From: Chrysemys picta bellii
Taxonomy: Eukaryota > Chordata > Testudines > Emydidae
DNA length: 64,000 bases
Assembly: GCF_011386835.1 (NCBI RefSeq)
Contig: NC_088791.1
Location: 9,176,998 to 9,240,997, forward strand
Reading direction: 5' to 3'
Both the position numbers and the translations under genes were made by a program. How positions within the stretch are numbered: position 1 is the stretch's first letter; each line of letters begins with the position of its first letter. Positions 33,237 to 45,242 of this stretch are shown piece by piece. Below the pieces are notes generated by a model. It made no database searches, was not told where the DNA came from, and was given only the letters and a program-made list of their open reading frames with translations.

Positions 33237-35741
33237 CTGGGCAGGGGGAAAAAAACAAACCAACAGCTTCAAATACATTAACATACTATTGTTATTTATT
33301 ACTGTAGCACTGAGGGACCCCCAATCATAGACCATGATCGTACTGTGCTAGGCACTATAAAAACATTAACGCAGACAATGCCAGCCCTGAGAAGCTTACA
33401 ATCTAAGTCTAAGCCAGGAGACAACAGCTGGATACAAACAGAAAGGGAGAGTGCAAGGAAACAATGAGACAGAAGAAACACTACTACTGCAAACCCATTT
33501 AAAAAGACAAGCATAGGAGGAAACCAGGGCCCCGATCCCACAACTAGATCCACAAAGACGGCCCCCTGCCCGCAAAGTCTCACTGATTTAATATTATCCA
33601 TACCTGCCTGTGTGGCTCTAGCTGCACTATCAGGACCTAAACAAATTGGATTTTGCTTCAATAAATTCCCCCTGCCCTCAAGTGCATTCTTCAGAGACCT
33701 CAAGACGTTTGATGTATTGTTTTACCAAGGGGATTTCTTGGTTATTGTAAAGGATCTTCTTCCAGCACTGACAAAATTAATTCATGCCAAAATTATGGCC
33801 AATAGGCATTAAATAGTTGATTATGATCTGGGAGTCTAACCATCCAATGAGTCAACCAGCTCTGTTACGAGAAGGGATAAAGTCCACGCCCGTGCCTTCT
33901 TCTAAGCAGCATGGAAATCTCCTCCCAGCCCACTCCACAACATCCTACCCCCTCTCCCCTCTTCCAAATGGCAGCTCAGCACACACATATAAAGTGCACA
34001 TTCACCTCTTCCATGAGACCTATTACTTAGAAAGAAAGGTACTTTATTACTTTCTGCAATAAATTAACATTTATTTGTCAAGAGTGTGTCAAGCTGCCCA
34101 GCCACATAACGAAAGGCAAGAAGCTGAAGGAGGCAGGGGAAACATGAGCCAAGTTAAGAAAAGCAAAGAATGCTCCTATAATGAGGTTGCTACATTGCCT
34201 TAGGGGCCAAAACACTTACTCAACACGCATGAAAACCTCCTAAAAAATCCACATCCCCCACAGTTCAAAGGAATTAAAAAGTTGTGCATGTCAGTGTAGT
34301 GAAATTAACAACAACATTCAATTATTTATATTGCAGTAGTATTCTGAGCCCTCAATCAGGATCGGGCCTGACTTTGCTAGACGCTGTTCTATCATCAGAT
34401 GACTGACTGCCCCTGCCCCAAACAGCTTACGGTATAAACAGGGATGAGGTACGACAGGAGGGTGTGTGTTAAATGTAAGAAAGGAGAGCAGGAAAGAGAT
34501 AAGTGTCCCTGCAGCAAGAACACAGGATTGTCGTTTATCACCAAGTTTATATATGAGGGCAGCACGCTTTGTGTTTGTTTTTAATTAAGGGGGTGAGTGA
34601 GCAAGAGACTATGATGACTCATTAACAAGCCTCCTGCTTAGAAATTTCAACTTCAATCAACTTTCTATTTAATAATTTGTTTAATGTAATGGACTGCGCC
34701 CCCTCTATTTTGATTAACCCTTCTTACCCTTCCTGGCTTCACTACACTATTCTTTTTTCTTCCCAAAAATCAATCATAATGCATCTTTTCTCTCTGTTGT
34801 TTCCACTGTATTCCCTCTTACCTCCCCTACGCTCTATTTTCTCACTCTCTCACTTCAGAAGAATACCCTCCCCCGCCGACTCCTCAATACTTTACTTCTC
34901 TTTTCTAGCTTTTCCCATCCATCTTTTCTCACCCACCCTCCTCATACACAGGGAGTGAAATAGAAATACTGATCAGACAAATAACAGCCAGAGGACTAAA
35001 GCTAATGAGGTGTCCCAATGATCAGAAGCAACACCCAGGTGAGAAGCTACCACCTGTTACCTCACTCAAGTTGCTGTCCATAGACTCTGCTAAGAACCTC
35101 AAATTTCATGACCTCTGGCTAGAAGCTGTATGATTAGTTCAAAGCTTTCTATCCCCCCCAGGCTGCTGGAAGAGGGGAGGAAAGCATGCTCTCTCTCACT
35201 GTTCTTCCTCTTACCCCCCCGCCCACCAGAGCCTCCTGAACACTGCAGAAGGATGGGGAACATCTACTTCTCTACCCCTCCACAACCTCTATTTTTGTGT
35301 TCTCCTCTCTACTGAACAACTCTAGCTGCCTGCCTCTGTTGCTACTTTAGCATTCCTAAACATGTAGCAGAGTGAAACTACCCTATTGCCAATGTCATTG
35401 CTACCCACAGGGTTACAAATAGCAGTAATGAAAACTAACACCACTCTGGCCTGTCCTCACTGGGTTGCAGCTTGGGAATGTCTGAGTAGCAGCAGTGGAG
35501 CAGTCTATCTGCAGGCTCAAGGAGGCAGCACAGACTCAAAGTCAGAAGGGACCATCATCAGTGGTTTTATTCTCAACCACTAGAGCTAGAAATATTCCCC
35601 CACCCCCACCCCCTCACCAATGAAAGGTTAGATTCTGCAGAAGATGATAGCACTCTCTCTGGAAAGTCTTCTACTCACCAAGAGAGAAAGTGGTTCCTCC
35701 ACCCACCCCCAAGTCCTGAGTTAACACTACCTGAAACCAAC
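33237..35741. other. EXOC4 intron (2.5 kb), few recognisable parts
   Basis: Segments near 33290-33420 (ATTTATTACTGTAGCACTGA..CTTACAATCTAAG) and 34320-34440 (ATTGCAGTAGTATTCTGAGC..AACAGCTTACGG) look like copies of one old interspersed repeat, also seen near 41960-42050 and 58990-59080. An L2-like fragment may lie at 33880-34025. Pyrimidine-rich tracts occupy 34690-34940 and 35140-35310. Confidence 0.4.
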
Positions 35742-35926
35742 CTTATTTTCCCTTTCTCCTTGTTCCGTTGTCCCACACGGTTAGTAGATTTGATGTACAG
35801 ATGACGGTGCAATTCATCTATTAGGACTAAGTGCATGTTCATCTTCTTACTGTGAAGCTCTAGCCTCAGATCACTCAGTCCCTCCACCTGAAGAAGAGGA
35901 CCCTCTAAAGAGTCCACTGCTGATAC
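35742..35926 (-). CDS. EXOC4: EXOC4 internal coding exon, second in window
   Basis: The exon encodes [20 protein letters not shown], then [20 protein letters not shown] and [20 protein letters not shown], unmistakably Sec8. It falls in the N-terminal Sec8 domain, which forms long helices for exocyst assembly. The acceptor is AATTTTCTTTTCAG. The donor begins GTTGGT, an unusually weak match to the GTRAGT consensus. Length is 185 nt, starting on a codon boundary and ending with two bases of a serine codon. The exact 5' boundary follows from the valine/serine order. Confidence 0.97.
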
Positions 35927-37779
35927 CTGAAAAGAAAATTAAATAAATATGACAATTTAATCATCATGTTTCTAAATTTTATTAAATACTAAATGAGGAC
36001 ACCACTCTCCTAATCCTAAATCTTCCTCAATATCCTCAACACCCATTTCTCCTTTGGTCAAAGAGAAACTATGTTTGTTCTTTCTGGTACATAACACCAC
36101 AGTGAATGCTATCCAGAAAGTTGTTTAAAGCAGACACAAATTCAAAATAAGAGAAATAGATTTTTAATTTAGTTCCTAAGAAAACAAGATGACTTGTAAA
36201 ACTGACATAGATACAAACAAAATCACTGTCATGAGCACCTTCAAACTTCTCATCAGATGTTTGTGTGAAAGAAAATCTATTCTGAACATTGTTAAACAAA
36301 ACCAGAGCACAGTGCCTCTTGAAATATGTTTAGCAAGTAATAAGGCTTTGAAAGTTCTGTGCTGGAAAAGTTGGTCTTAAGTCTGCTTCCTCCTCTCCCA
36401 ATAGTAACTCCAGCGAAACTGACAGTCTCACATCCATTACACAATTAAACCTCCCAAAACTTCAAAGAGTAGTCACGCCATTCCCATTTTACAGATAGAG
36501 GAAACAGACATGAAGATTTTAGTTCACTTACGCAAGGTAATGACTTAGTAGCACAGCAGAAAATGGAACCCAGAAGTCTGAATCTCAGTCTCCTATTCTA
36601 ACTGTTAAACCAACCAAGTCTGATTTACATGGGAATCACAGGAAGTGTCTGGTGAGAACTGGGGAAAGTACTCTAAGCTATCAAGATCTTCTAAGAGGTT
36701 AATCTTTTTGGTTTAATTAATATACAATTTCAGCATGAAAAAATGTTTTCCCTAATTTTGAGACTTTAATACAGTGACAGTGGCTTGAGTTGGCATAATG
36801 TAGGTAGGCTCCGGGCAAGCCTCTCCCACAAAACTCTGCCAATGCATTTCAAGAGAGACCAGCTAACATCTGCTGTGCACTAAAACGAGATCCCTAGCTA
36901 ATTTTCAGTTGTGCCCTAAAAATGAATTTGACCACAAACCTCTCGGAATGACAAACTAGTAGATTAAAGAGACAATGTCAATTTACATTTGGCCCAGCAT
37001 TTACATTTTGTAAAGCCAAGCTTTTATAAAATCTATGATCAAAAGAAACATTTCTGCAGTTGTTTTGAATTCAGAGATACACCATAGCCTTTGTAATGTT
37101 TGAAATCTAAACACCACAGCACTAAAAACCTGAAAGTGACTATCAACAAAAGTGAAACTTATTCCATAGATTTTCATCATCCAAGCTGAAAGACATGCAA
37201 ATATAAAACAGCATAAATGGAAGTGGACTGAATTTTTTAAATCTCTCTCTTTTAATAATCTAAGATGCTGTTAGTAAAACAAGTGAAGACATTTGCTTAC
37301 AACATAGAATTTAAATTAACAGTGTACCTGTCAGCTAGATATTAAAAATGGAAAGCAAGAAGATTTAGTAAGCAGGCAGCCAAGCTAAGGTCTGATCCCT
37401 TAATAAATATTAACAAATACAGACAACACATGGGCCAACTATGTCCTGCTTTACTTACCCCAAAATCCAGAATTACCCTGAAGCAGCCTTCAGCCATTAA
37501 GGTCTTTTATATTAATAGAGAAATTTATAAGAAGAAACTGGACTTCTCTGCTTCTGCAAGAAGTCCATACCTGTGAAATTTGCTCCCGCTCGTGGATGAG
37601 AGCGGAGGCCTGATGGCCTTTGGGGCACAGCGTAAGGCATATCTCCTTAGCCAGATAGTTTTCCAATTCTTGGTTTCTGCAGCCCGAGGTCAGAGGACTT
37701 TATCAGTGCATGGTTGTAGTTTGTAATGTTCTATTCTGCCTGACCTGTTTAGTAGAACTTATGTCTGTATTGCTGTTGA
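35927..37779. other. EXOC4 intron with one MIR fragment
   Basis: A minus-strand MIR remnant is at about 36478-36612 (CCCATTTTACAGATAGAGGA..GGAACCCAGAAGTCTG). The rest is unassigned AT-rich sequence. Confidence 0.45.
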
Positions 37780-37799
37780 ACTCTATATAGCACCCAAGT

Positions 37800-37925
37800 A
37801 CTATGACAATGCATGCAGCATCAAAAAAAATGCGTCTGACGAAGTGGGTATTCACCCACGAAAGCTTATGCTCCAATACTTCTGTTAGTCTATAAGGTGC
37901 CACAGGACTCTATCGCTTTTTATCA
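37800..37925 (+). repeat. Interspersed repeat 3' end with a hairpin flanked by CTGACGA and GAAA
   Basis: The segment CTGACGA (37836-37842), hairpin GTGGGT-ATTC-ACCCAC (37844-37859) and GAAAGCTTATGC, then GTTAGTCTATAAGGTGCCAC, is a widespread sauropsid repeat end. It resembles Penelope-like element tails, but I cannot confirm the class. The arrangement recalls a hammerhead ribozyme core and is discussed as a finding. Confidence 0.55.
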
Positions 37926-39197
37926 AAAAAATGAAATACTAAATTTCTATTCTTAAGGGAAAGAATCAGCTAAGTCTTTGTTAAATACCCTAGAATCCTC
38001 CACTTTTATCAACCGCCATCATCCTTGGTCAGGAGGGACTGGATGGGACTCCCTCTTCTGCTGATCTGTGCTAGGGAAGGGCCTGCAGCCTTGTAGATAG
38101 AAGGCGTTGTGGACAAGAGGGAGACCATTACCCACCCTCCCTTGATAGAAGGGAGGGTGGGTAATGGTGTGCGTTGACTGTGTCTGCCGAAAGACCTTGA
38201 GCCTTTGGAGATGCTGAGTCCTTAACATCCCAGGACTTCAATGAAAGCTGGGGGTATTAGGTACCGCCCAGCAAACATTCAGCATTTCACCGGATCAGGA
38301 ACAAATTCAGGCGGACCTAAATCAACAAACAGAGCTGTGAAAAGGATTGTGACATGGGAAGGGAGTGGGATGCAGTGAGGAAAAAAGAAGTAGGCACTTT
38401 GAAAGCTGACACACTACTTCTCACTCGCATCACTGGGCTCTTTTCTTCTCGCGCTTCCAAAAAAAAAAAAAAAAAATGGCCATGCACAAAACTAAACTAT
38501 TATATCAACATAAAACTCTCAAGCAAAGCTTTAAGAAAACAAATAGAATAGTCAATCATTAAATGTATTAATAAAAAAAACTTCCATATACATTTACTTT
38601 TCTTCTTTGGCGAAAAATACAGCAATTTTTTGGGGGGGGAAATGGCGTTTGTGACACTTCATATTTGCAGTTAGACATGCTGGAGAGTTATGCCCTTGAT
38701 AATGCCACTTTCACAGTGATTGAATTCTAGAGGTAAACAACACAGCCAAGGTGCAATGTTATCCAGGCTCTGAGCCTTTTAACTAGCCACTGCCACACTT
38801 CAGTAAACCCCTATTTATTGTTGATTGCCAAGACACAAGAGGCTAAAGGGGAAAGCTTTTATTTAAAGAACAGTTTTGGTGAGAAAAAGGAAATATGGGT
38901 CTGATTCAGCTCCACTGATCCCAATGTAAAGATTCCTATTGACTTCACTGGGAGCTGGAATAAACCCCATATAAAAAACAGCATCTTCTAAAGCCTATCT
39001 TCTCCTTGTGTGGCTGCAAAGTCAAATCCCCTTTCTTTACTCACATAAAGCAGCATTTACCCCTGTTAGTACTTCAAAGCCAATGAAGTTACAGAAGAGC
39101 AAGCTGGATTCTATTCTAGTTTGCCCATCAAACACGGTTAGAACACTGGACTGGGAGTGAGTAAGAAACTAGACCAATGCAAAATCAATACAGAACA
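37926..39197. other. EXOC4 intron with a hairpin and a palindromic repeat
   Basis: It contains a perfect 20-bp hairpin at 38124-38168 (separate entry), an A run at about 38460-38476, a G run near 38632, and a degenerate palindromic repeat at about 38899-38975 (CTGATTCAGCTCCACTGATC..TTCACTGGGAGCTGGAATAA). Confidence 0.45.
38124..38168. repeat. Perfect 20-bp inverted repeat with 5-nt loop
   Basis: ACCATTACCCACCCTCCCTT (38124-38143) is exactly complementary to 38149-38168, with loop GATAG. The stem carries an asymmetric purine/pyrimidine split. No repeat family is recognised around it. Confidence 0.95.
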
Positions 39198-39205
39198 CAC
39201 TAAAC

Positions 39206-39516
39206 CAGGGGTCGGCAACCTTTCAGAAGTGGCGTGCCGAGTCTTCATTTATTCACTGTAATTTAAGGTTTCGCGTGCCACTAATACATTTTAACGTTTT
39301 CAGAAGGTCTCTTTCTATAAGTCTATAATATGTAACTCAACTATTGTTGTATGTAAAGTAAATAACGTATTTTAAATGTTTAAGAAGCTTCATTTAAAAT
39401 TAAATTAAAATGCAGAGCCCCCGGGACCGGTGGCCAGAACCCGGGCAGTGGGAGTGCCACTGAAAATCAGCTCGCATGCCGCCTTTGGCCCGCGTGCCAT
39501 TGGTTGCCTACCCCTG
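39206..39516 (+). mobile_element. hAT MITE copy 2 (311 bp)
   Basis: Same element as at 25448, with ends CAGGGGTCGGCAACC and GGTTGCCTACCCCTG. The flanking octamers CACTAAAC (39198-39205) and TATTAAAC (39517-39524) differ by two transitions. It appears inserted at the 5' side of a CR1 fragment whose frame resumes as LIKKWLTNSSQN just to the right. Confidence 0.88.
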
Positions 39517-39524
39517 TATTAAAC

Positions 39525-40545
39525 TGATTAAAAAGTGGCTAACTAATAGTTCTCAAAATATAATTATAAACGGGGTATCATAATCAAGCAAATTTTTTTT
39601 CCGTAGTGGGGACCCTCCGCTATTGGTTTTTGGCCCTATGCTATTTAATAATCTTACCAATGACCTGGAAGAAAACAAAATCATTATTAATAAAGTTTGC
39701 AGAGGACACAAAGATTGGGGGCGTGGTAAATAATGAAGCGATCGGGTCCTGATACCAGGCAATCCAGGTGATCTGGGCACACATAAAGGCATTTTAATAT
39801 GGCCAAATGTGAAGTCATACATGTAGGAACAAAGAATGTAGGCCACACTTACAGAATGGGGGACTATCATGGGAAGCAGTAACTCTGAAAAAGACAAGGG
39901 GGGCGTGATGGATAATAAGCTGAAATTGAGCTCCCAGGGCAATCCTGTGATAATGTAATCCTTGGATGTGTAAACAGGGAATGTTGAGTAGTAGAGAGGT
40001 TCTATTACCTCTGTATTTGGCATTGGTCCAACTGCTACTGAACTACAGTGTCCAGTTCTGGTGTCCATAACTCAAGAAGGACATTGATATGTTGGAGAGA
40101 TTCAGAGAAGGACCATGAGAATAATTAAAGAATTGGAAAACATGTCTTTATAGTGAGAGACTCAAGGGTCTCAATCTATTTAGCTTCATAAAGAGAAGGT
40201 TATGGGGTGACTTGCTCAACCTACGCATACCTGAGTGGGGAACAAATATGTGATAATAGAGGGCTCTCCACTCTAGCAAACAAAGGTATAACAAGATCCA
40301 GACTAGAAATAAGGTGCAATTTTTTTAAAAACAGTGAGGGTAAATACCCATTGGAACAAGTTACCAAGGGTTGTGGGGGATACTCTATCACTGGACATTT
40401 TAAAATCAAGATTGGATGTTTCCCTAAAAGATATGCTCTACTTCAAACAGAAGTTAATACAGAGAAGTCCTATGGCTTGAGTTATGCAGATCAGATTAGA
40501 TCATCACAATGGTCCCTTCTGGCATTATAACCTATGAATCTATGA
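39525..40545 (+). mobile_element. CR1 LINE, RT C-terminal part and 3' end, decayed
   Basis: Plus-strand fragments include LIKKWLTNSSQNIIINGVS (39525-39580), then a degenerate GDPPLLVFGPMLFNNLTNDL region. 'ATGGCCAAATGTGAAGTCAT' (TKCEVIH-like) and AATAATTAAAGAATTGGAAA follow. The tail is CACAATGGTCCCTTCTGGCA with ..CCTATGAATCTATGAG. The RT catalytic box is corrupted (TTTGCAGAGGACACAAAG). The 171-codon minus-strand frame over it is an antisense shadow. Confidence 0.78.
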
Positions 40546-42059
40546 GAATACTAGAGTTTTATTCCCTGCTGTACCACTGACTCATTGAGTGACCTTGGGC
40601 ATGACACTTACACTCACAGAATGGCTACAATACTTACCTATCTCACAGGGGTTAAATGGAAAGTGGGGGGCTCAACTTTCTATGTTTCAGCCTTTGTCTA
40701 AAAAAAAAAAATTATCTTTTTAGTATGTAACCAAAACAACTTTCCTAATAAAAATGTATTGCAAGTTCTTTTGATCCCTTGCAGATTAGGGCCAATCTCA
40801 TGATCTTTAATCTCAGAATCATGATAAGATCTGAATATATTCTTCCTCTTTTCCATGTAAATTAGAAATTTGTTGTTGTGGTGGGGTCCTTAAAGCTACT
40901 TACTACACCTCTCCACTGGTTGATGACTGGTGCGATCTTCCAGCAAGAGAGCATAGTGGATCTTGCCACAGGAATCAATGGAGTCCAACACATCTATCCA
41001 GGTGCCAACCCAGTTGAACTTTCTGGATCTTCAAATTATATTTTTTAATATAAAAACTCCTGATGCTGCTGCTCTCTGTTGACAGCAAAGAGAAAAAACT
41101 CAAACCGAAGAGTTGCCTGTGCTTCTGGTTCCATTCTTTAGAAGAAGACTAACCATTTTGCCAGGCAGCCTCCTCTCCATTAATAATCTGTGACCTATAG
41201 CTCAAAATTAGGGATTTTAAAAATCTACCTATTTTAGAAATTAGGGGGAGCCATTTTGCTAACAGATATCAGCAATACACACCCATGTATCCGAAACCCT
41301 ACTATCCAAACCTCTGCATTACCTGAATCCCTTTCTTGTCCCCCATGGATCTCACGCTGGGGAACCAGGAAGGGATTCATATAACGCAGAGGTTCAGAAA
41401 ATAAAGCAAAGACCCTTGGCCAGGACTGCAAGGAGAAGGAGGAGAAGCCTCTGGCCATGGGGGAAGCCACCCTGCTGCTGAATGTGCAGGGAGCCTGCTC
41501 CAGCTCTGCTGCCACTGGCATGAGTGAGCAGGATCAGAAAGCGGAGTTGCAAAGGTTTCCATGCACTGTCACAGGGCCGATGACACCAGATCCCTGCAAG
41601 CACAAGGTGCAAGGGAAGGCTGCAGTCCTGGTCTGGCAGATCAGAGTCCTGGCCAGGGGGTCTCTGCTCTGCACTCAGTGCCTGCATGGATTGGGTGTCA
41701 CCAGCACTATGGCAATACAAGGAGCCCTCCGCAGCCCCGCTGTCACGGGAGAGAGTGTGCAGGGCATAGCACAGGGACTGCGAGGAGGAGCCACCGCCCC
41801 CGGCCACAGGGGAGGCCACCCCGCTGCTGAATGGCTCCTGACCTTTCAATTATCAAAATTCCCAATTAGCCAAATAAAATTCATGTCCCCCATGCTATTC
41901 AGGTAATCTGTAGTATACTGTATTTGTGATGCTGGCATTGTGCTAGCCTGAAACAAGTATTAATATTTATTTGCATTGCAGTAGCATCTCGGAGACCTAG
42001 AGATGAACCAGGACCCCGCTTGTGCTATGTGCTGTACAAACACAGAACATAGAGACTAT
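40546..42059. other. EXOC4 intron with a MIR fragment and a GC-rich repeat body
   Basis: A MIR-like segment is at about 40555-40665 (GTGACCTTGGGCATGACACT). Between about 41270 and 41930 is a GC-rich body bordered by 'TATCCGAAACC..TATCCAAACC' on the left and 'AATTATCAAAATTCCCAATT' on the right, possibly a pogo/Tigger-like element. It includes a partial duplication (41427-41484 against 41778-41834, both ending CTGCTGAATG). The open frames here (up to 151 codons, both strands) are low-complexity by-products. Confidence 0.4.
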
Positions 42060-43455
42060 CTTTCAGAATTATCCGACACACAGATGAACAATATTTGCTG
42101 GAAAAAAGAGTCAACATGGCTTTTGTAAAGGGAAATCAGACCTCACCAATCTCTTAGAATTCCTTGAGGGGGGGGGGGATCAACAAACATGTGGACAAGT
42201 GTGATCCAGTGGATATAGTGTATTTGGACTTTCAGAAAGCCTTTGACAAGATCCCTCACCAAAGGCTCTTAAGCAAACCAAGAAGTCATGGGATAAGAAT
42301 GATGGTTCTCTCATGGATCAGTAGCTGGTTAAAAGATGGGAAACAAAGAGTAGGAATAGATTATCAGTTTTCAGAATGGAGAGAGGCAAGTAGTGGTGTT
42401 CCCCCAGGATCTGTAGTAGGACCAGACGATTCATAAATGATCTGGAAAAAGGGGTAAACAGCGAGGGGACAAAATTTGAAGATGATATAAAATTACTCAA
42501 GATAGTAAAGTCCAAAGCAGACTGTGAAGAGTTACAAAGGGATCTCACAAAACTGGGTGACTGGGCAACAAAATGGCAGATTTTGATAAACGTAAAAGTA
42601 ATGCACATTAGAAAACAATCCCAACTATGCATACAAAATGATGCAATCTGAATTAGCTATTACCACTCCAGAAAGAGATCTTGGAGTCATTGTGGATAGT
42701 TCTCTCAAAACATCAGCTCAATGTACAGGAAAGGGATAGATAATAAGACAGAAAATACCATAATGCCACTGTGTAAATCCATGGTACACCCACACCTTGA
42801 ATACTTTGTGCAGTTCTGGTCATGTCTTCTCAATAAAGATAGATTAGAATTGGAAAAGGTACAGAGAAGAGCAACAAAAAAGGTTAATGGTATAGAACAG
42901 CTTCCATATAAGGAGAGATTAAAAAGAATGAGATTTTTCAGCCTGGAAAAGAGAAGACTAAGGCAGGATATGATAGAGACCTATAAAATCACGAACAATG
43001 TGGCGAAAGTGAATAAGGAAGTCTTATTTACCTCTTCACATAACACAAGAACTAGGGGGTCACCCGATGAAATTAATAGGCAGCAGGTTTAAAAGAAACA
43101 AAAGGAAGTACTTCTTCACACAATGCACAACCAACCGGTAGAACTCTTTGCCATGTAAGGCTGTGAAAGCCAAAAGTATAATTGGGTTAAAAAAAGAATT
43201 GGATAATTTCACGGAAGACAAGTCCATCAATGGCTATTAGCCATGATGGTCAGGGATGCCACACCATGCTCTGGGTGTCCCTAAACCTTTCATTACCAGA
43301 AGTTGGGACTGGACAATAGGAGCTGGATCACTCAATCATTGCCTGTGCTGTTCGTTCCCTCTGAAGCACCTGGAATTAGCCACTGTCAAAAGACAGGATA
43401 CTGGGCTAGATAGACCATTGGTCTGAGCCAGTATGGCCACTGTTATGCTCTTATC
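42060..43455 (+). mobile_element. CR1/L3-like LINE, RT to 3' end, decayed
   Basis: RT motifs appear in order: DIVYLDFQKAFDKIPHQRLL (42195-42270), WISSWLKDGKQRVGI, SSGVPPGSVVGP, then FINDLEKGVNSEGTKFEDDI where the usual ADD box reads EDD. A second open part (42721-43092) carries MVHPHLEYFVQFWSCL, LEKVQRRATKKVNG and FFSLEKRRLRQDMIETYKI. The 3' tail is GATACTGGGCTAGATAGACC..CAGTATGGCC. Frameshifts fall near 42430-42720 and 43090. A G run at 42168-42177 lies in the RT region. Confidence 0.85.
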
Positions 43456-44616
43456 TCTGCCCCCAAAGTATTTACAATCTAAATAGCACTTCAATTTTTG
43501 TTCTAAAGTTTCCAGTGTTAAATGTGTGAGAGTTTGGGATTTTTTTTTTAATTCAGGAGAAGTAATGTATTACAGACTTCTTTCAGAGGAAACATAAAAC
43601 TGATGTCTTGGCCAAAAACAGTCTAAAGAAAATGGGGGCAGAGAGGAAGCATTATTGCTAGCAAGTTCAGTGATCAACTTCAAACTCAGAGTGTACAGAT
43701 CTAGATTGCCTCTGCGATTTCAGAATTGGTTGTTATTCTTCATTTCCTCTCTTAAAAGATTGGTGTAGCTTTTCTGTGTGTTGCCATGTCCCATCTCATA
43801 GGTATCTGGTTTTCAAAGGAGGGTGAAGGAATGTGTCTGTATTATGTAGATAAATAAAAGGACTTTAGTATCCTTTCAGATAGGTGCTTTATGAAATAGC
43901 AATAAAAACCAATAGCCATCGATAGTTAACAAAAAGTAGTCCTGAGACACACCACCTCCACTGTATACCCGTACACTTAGAATAGGATACAATTGTGGTC
44001 ACTGAGTAAATGTTGGCATTACAAAAGCAACAAGATTATAAAAGCATTTTGAAAGACTTATCAAATCTTCTAAGTACCCTGTAAAATCCTTTATTCAAAA
44101 TTCTGCATTCATATTGCCAATGGCAAAAATAGTGTGCTTTTGTGGAGTACTAAATTTATCCCATGAATGAGCCAAGGAATTCAGCTCTCAATTCAGGAGA
44201 AGTGAAGCCATGAGAGCGTGATGTCATGGGATTGTTTCCATTTAGGAACAGCATAGCTGTTCTGTAAGACGACAGGACTTACTTTCTTCCAGCTCTAGTG
44301 TCAGTAAAGAACAGACAGATTCCCCTCCCCTCAAGCTTTGTTTTTTCTAACCTCCTCCCTATCACCACATGACTCAAATCCCAAATTAAGGATACTATTA
44401 ATACTTAGTCCTTACATACTGCTCTTCATCAAAGGAAATGGGAGCACTAACAATATGGCTGGAAAACGTGAACCATTTTTTCCCCCAATCTAAGTTTCAA
44501 TCTAAGTTTTGTAAGCTCTAAATCTACCTTTCAATGTTCTCTAAAGAAAACACATTTCTCAGAAAATTTCACACTTGGGAACAGAGTTAAGAGATGAGAG
44601 TTCGGGAGGAGAAATG
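43456..44616. other. EXOC4 intron, nothing recognised
   Basis: AT-rich unassigned sequence. Confidence 0.35.
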
Positions 44617-44624
44617 TTATAAAG

Positions 44625-45234
44625 CAGTGGTTTTCAAACTGGGGTATGCAAGCTCTTGTCTGGGGTTATGCGAGAAAAACCCTGTAATGGCGGAAAAATT
44701 CAAACTTTGAGCTGAGCTCCCCCTTTGAGTTACAATTTTTGGCTGTGCCTCCTCCACCCAGATAAGCTCCGTGGCCCACTGAGATGAGTCAGGGGTGGAG
44801 GTGGCACTTGCTCCCCAAGCCCCGCCATACAGAGCTGGTCCAAGCTGCCTGGCATCACCATTTTGCCCCCACAAATGTCCCTCCACGTCCCCCCCTCTAG
44901 AAGCTGTTGCTAAATGGAAGGCAGAAATATGTGGGGGGGGGCACGTGACCCTGCGTCCCGTCCCCCCCATTCATCACCTCTGCCTATTTCAGATGGAAGA
45001 ACATAGAACATAGCAGTAGAACATAAGAACGGCCATACTAGGTCAGACCAAAGGTCCATTTATCCCAGTACCCTGTCTTCCGACAGTGGCCAAAGCCAGG
45101 TGCCCCAGACTGAATGAACAGAACAGGTAATCATCAAGTGAACCATTCCCTGTCGGCCATTCCCAGCTTCTGGCAAACAGTAGACTATATTATTTGGAAA
45201 AGGGTACTCAGCCTAAAAAGTTTGAAAACCACTG
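44625..45234. mobile_element. hAT element (610 bp) with 8-bp TSD, carrying a nested LINE tail
   Basis: The ends CAGTGGTTTTCAAACT and AGTTTGAAAACCACTG are exact 16-bp inverted repeats. The flanks TTATAAAG (44617-44624) and TTATAAGG (45235-45242) match at seven of eight positions. This end sequence is typical of Charlie/MER5-like hAT families. The interior is GC-rich with no transposase. A LINE 3' end is inserted at about 45002-45180. Confidence 0.9.
45002..45180 (-). repeat. CR1/L3-like LINE 3' tail nested in the hAT element
   Basis: On the plus strand it starts ..GAACATAAGAACGGCCATAC, TAGGTCAGACCAAAGGTCCA and continues with CGACAGTGGCCAAAGCCAGG. This is the inverted counterpart of the tail at 43350-43455. 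Confidence 0.85.
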
Positions 45235-45242
45235 TTATAAGG

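Noticed and set aside
39553..40068. 171-codon minus-strand frame
   Set aside because: It is antisense to a plus-strand CR1 fragment whose order and 3' tail are clear.
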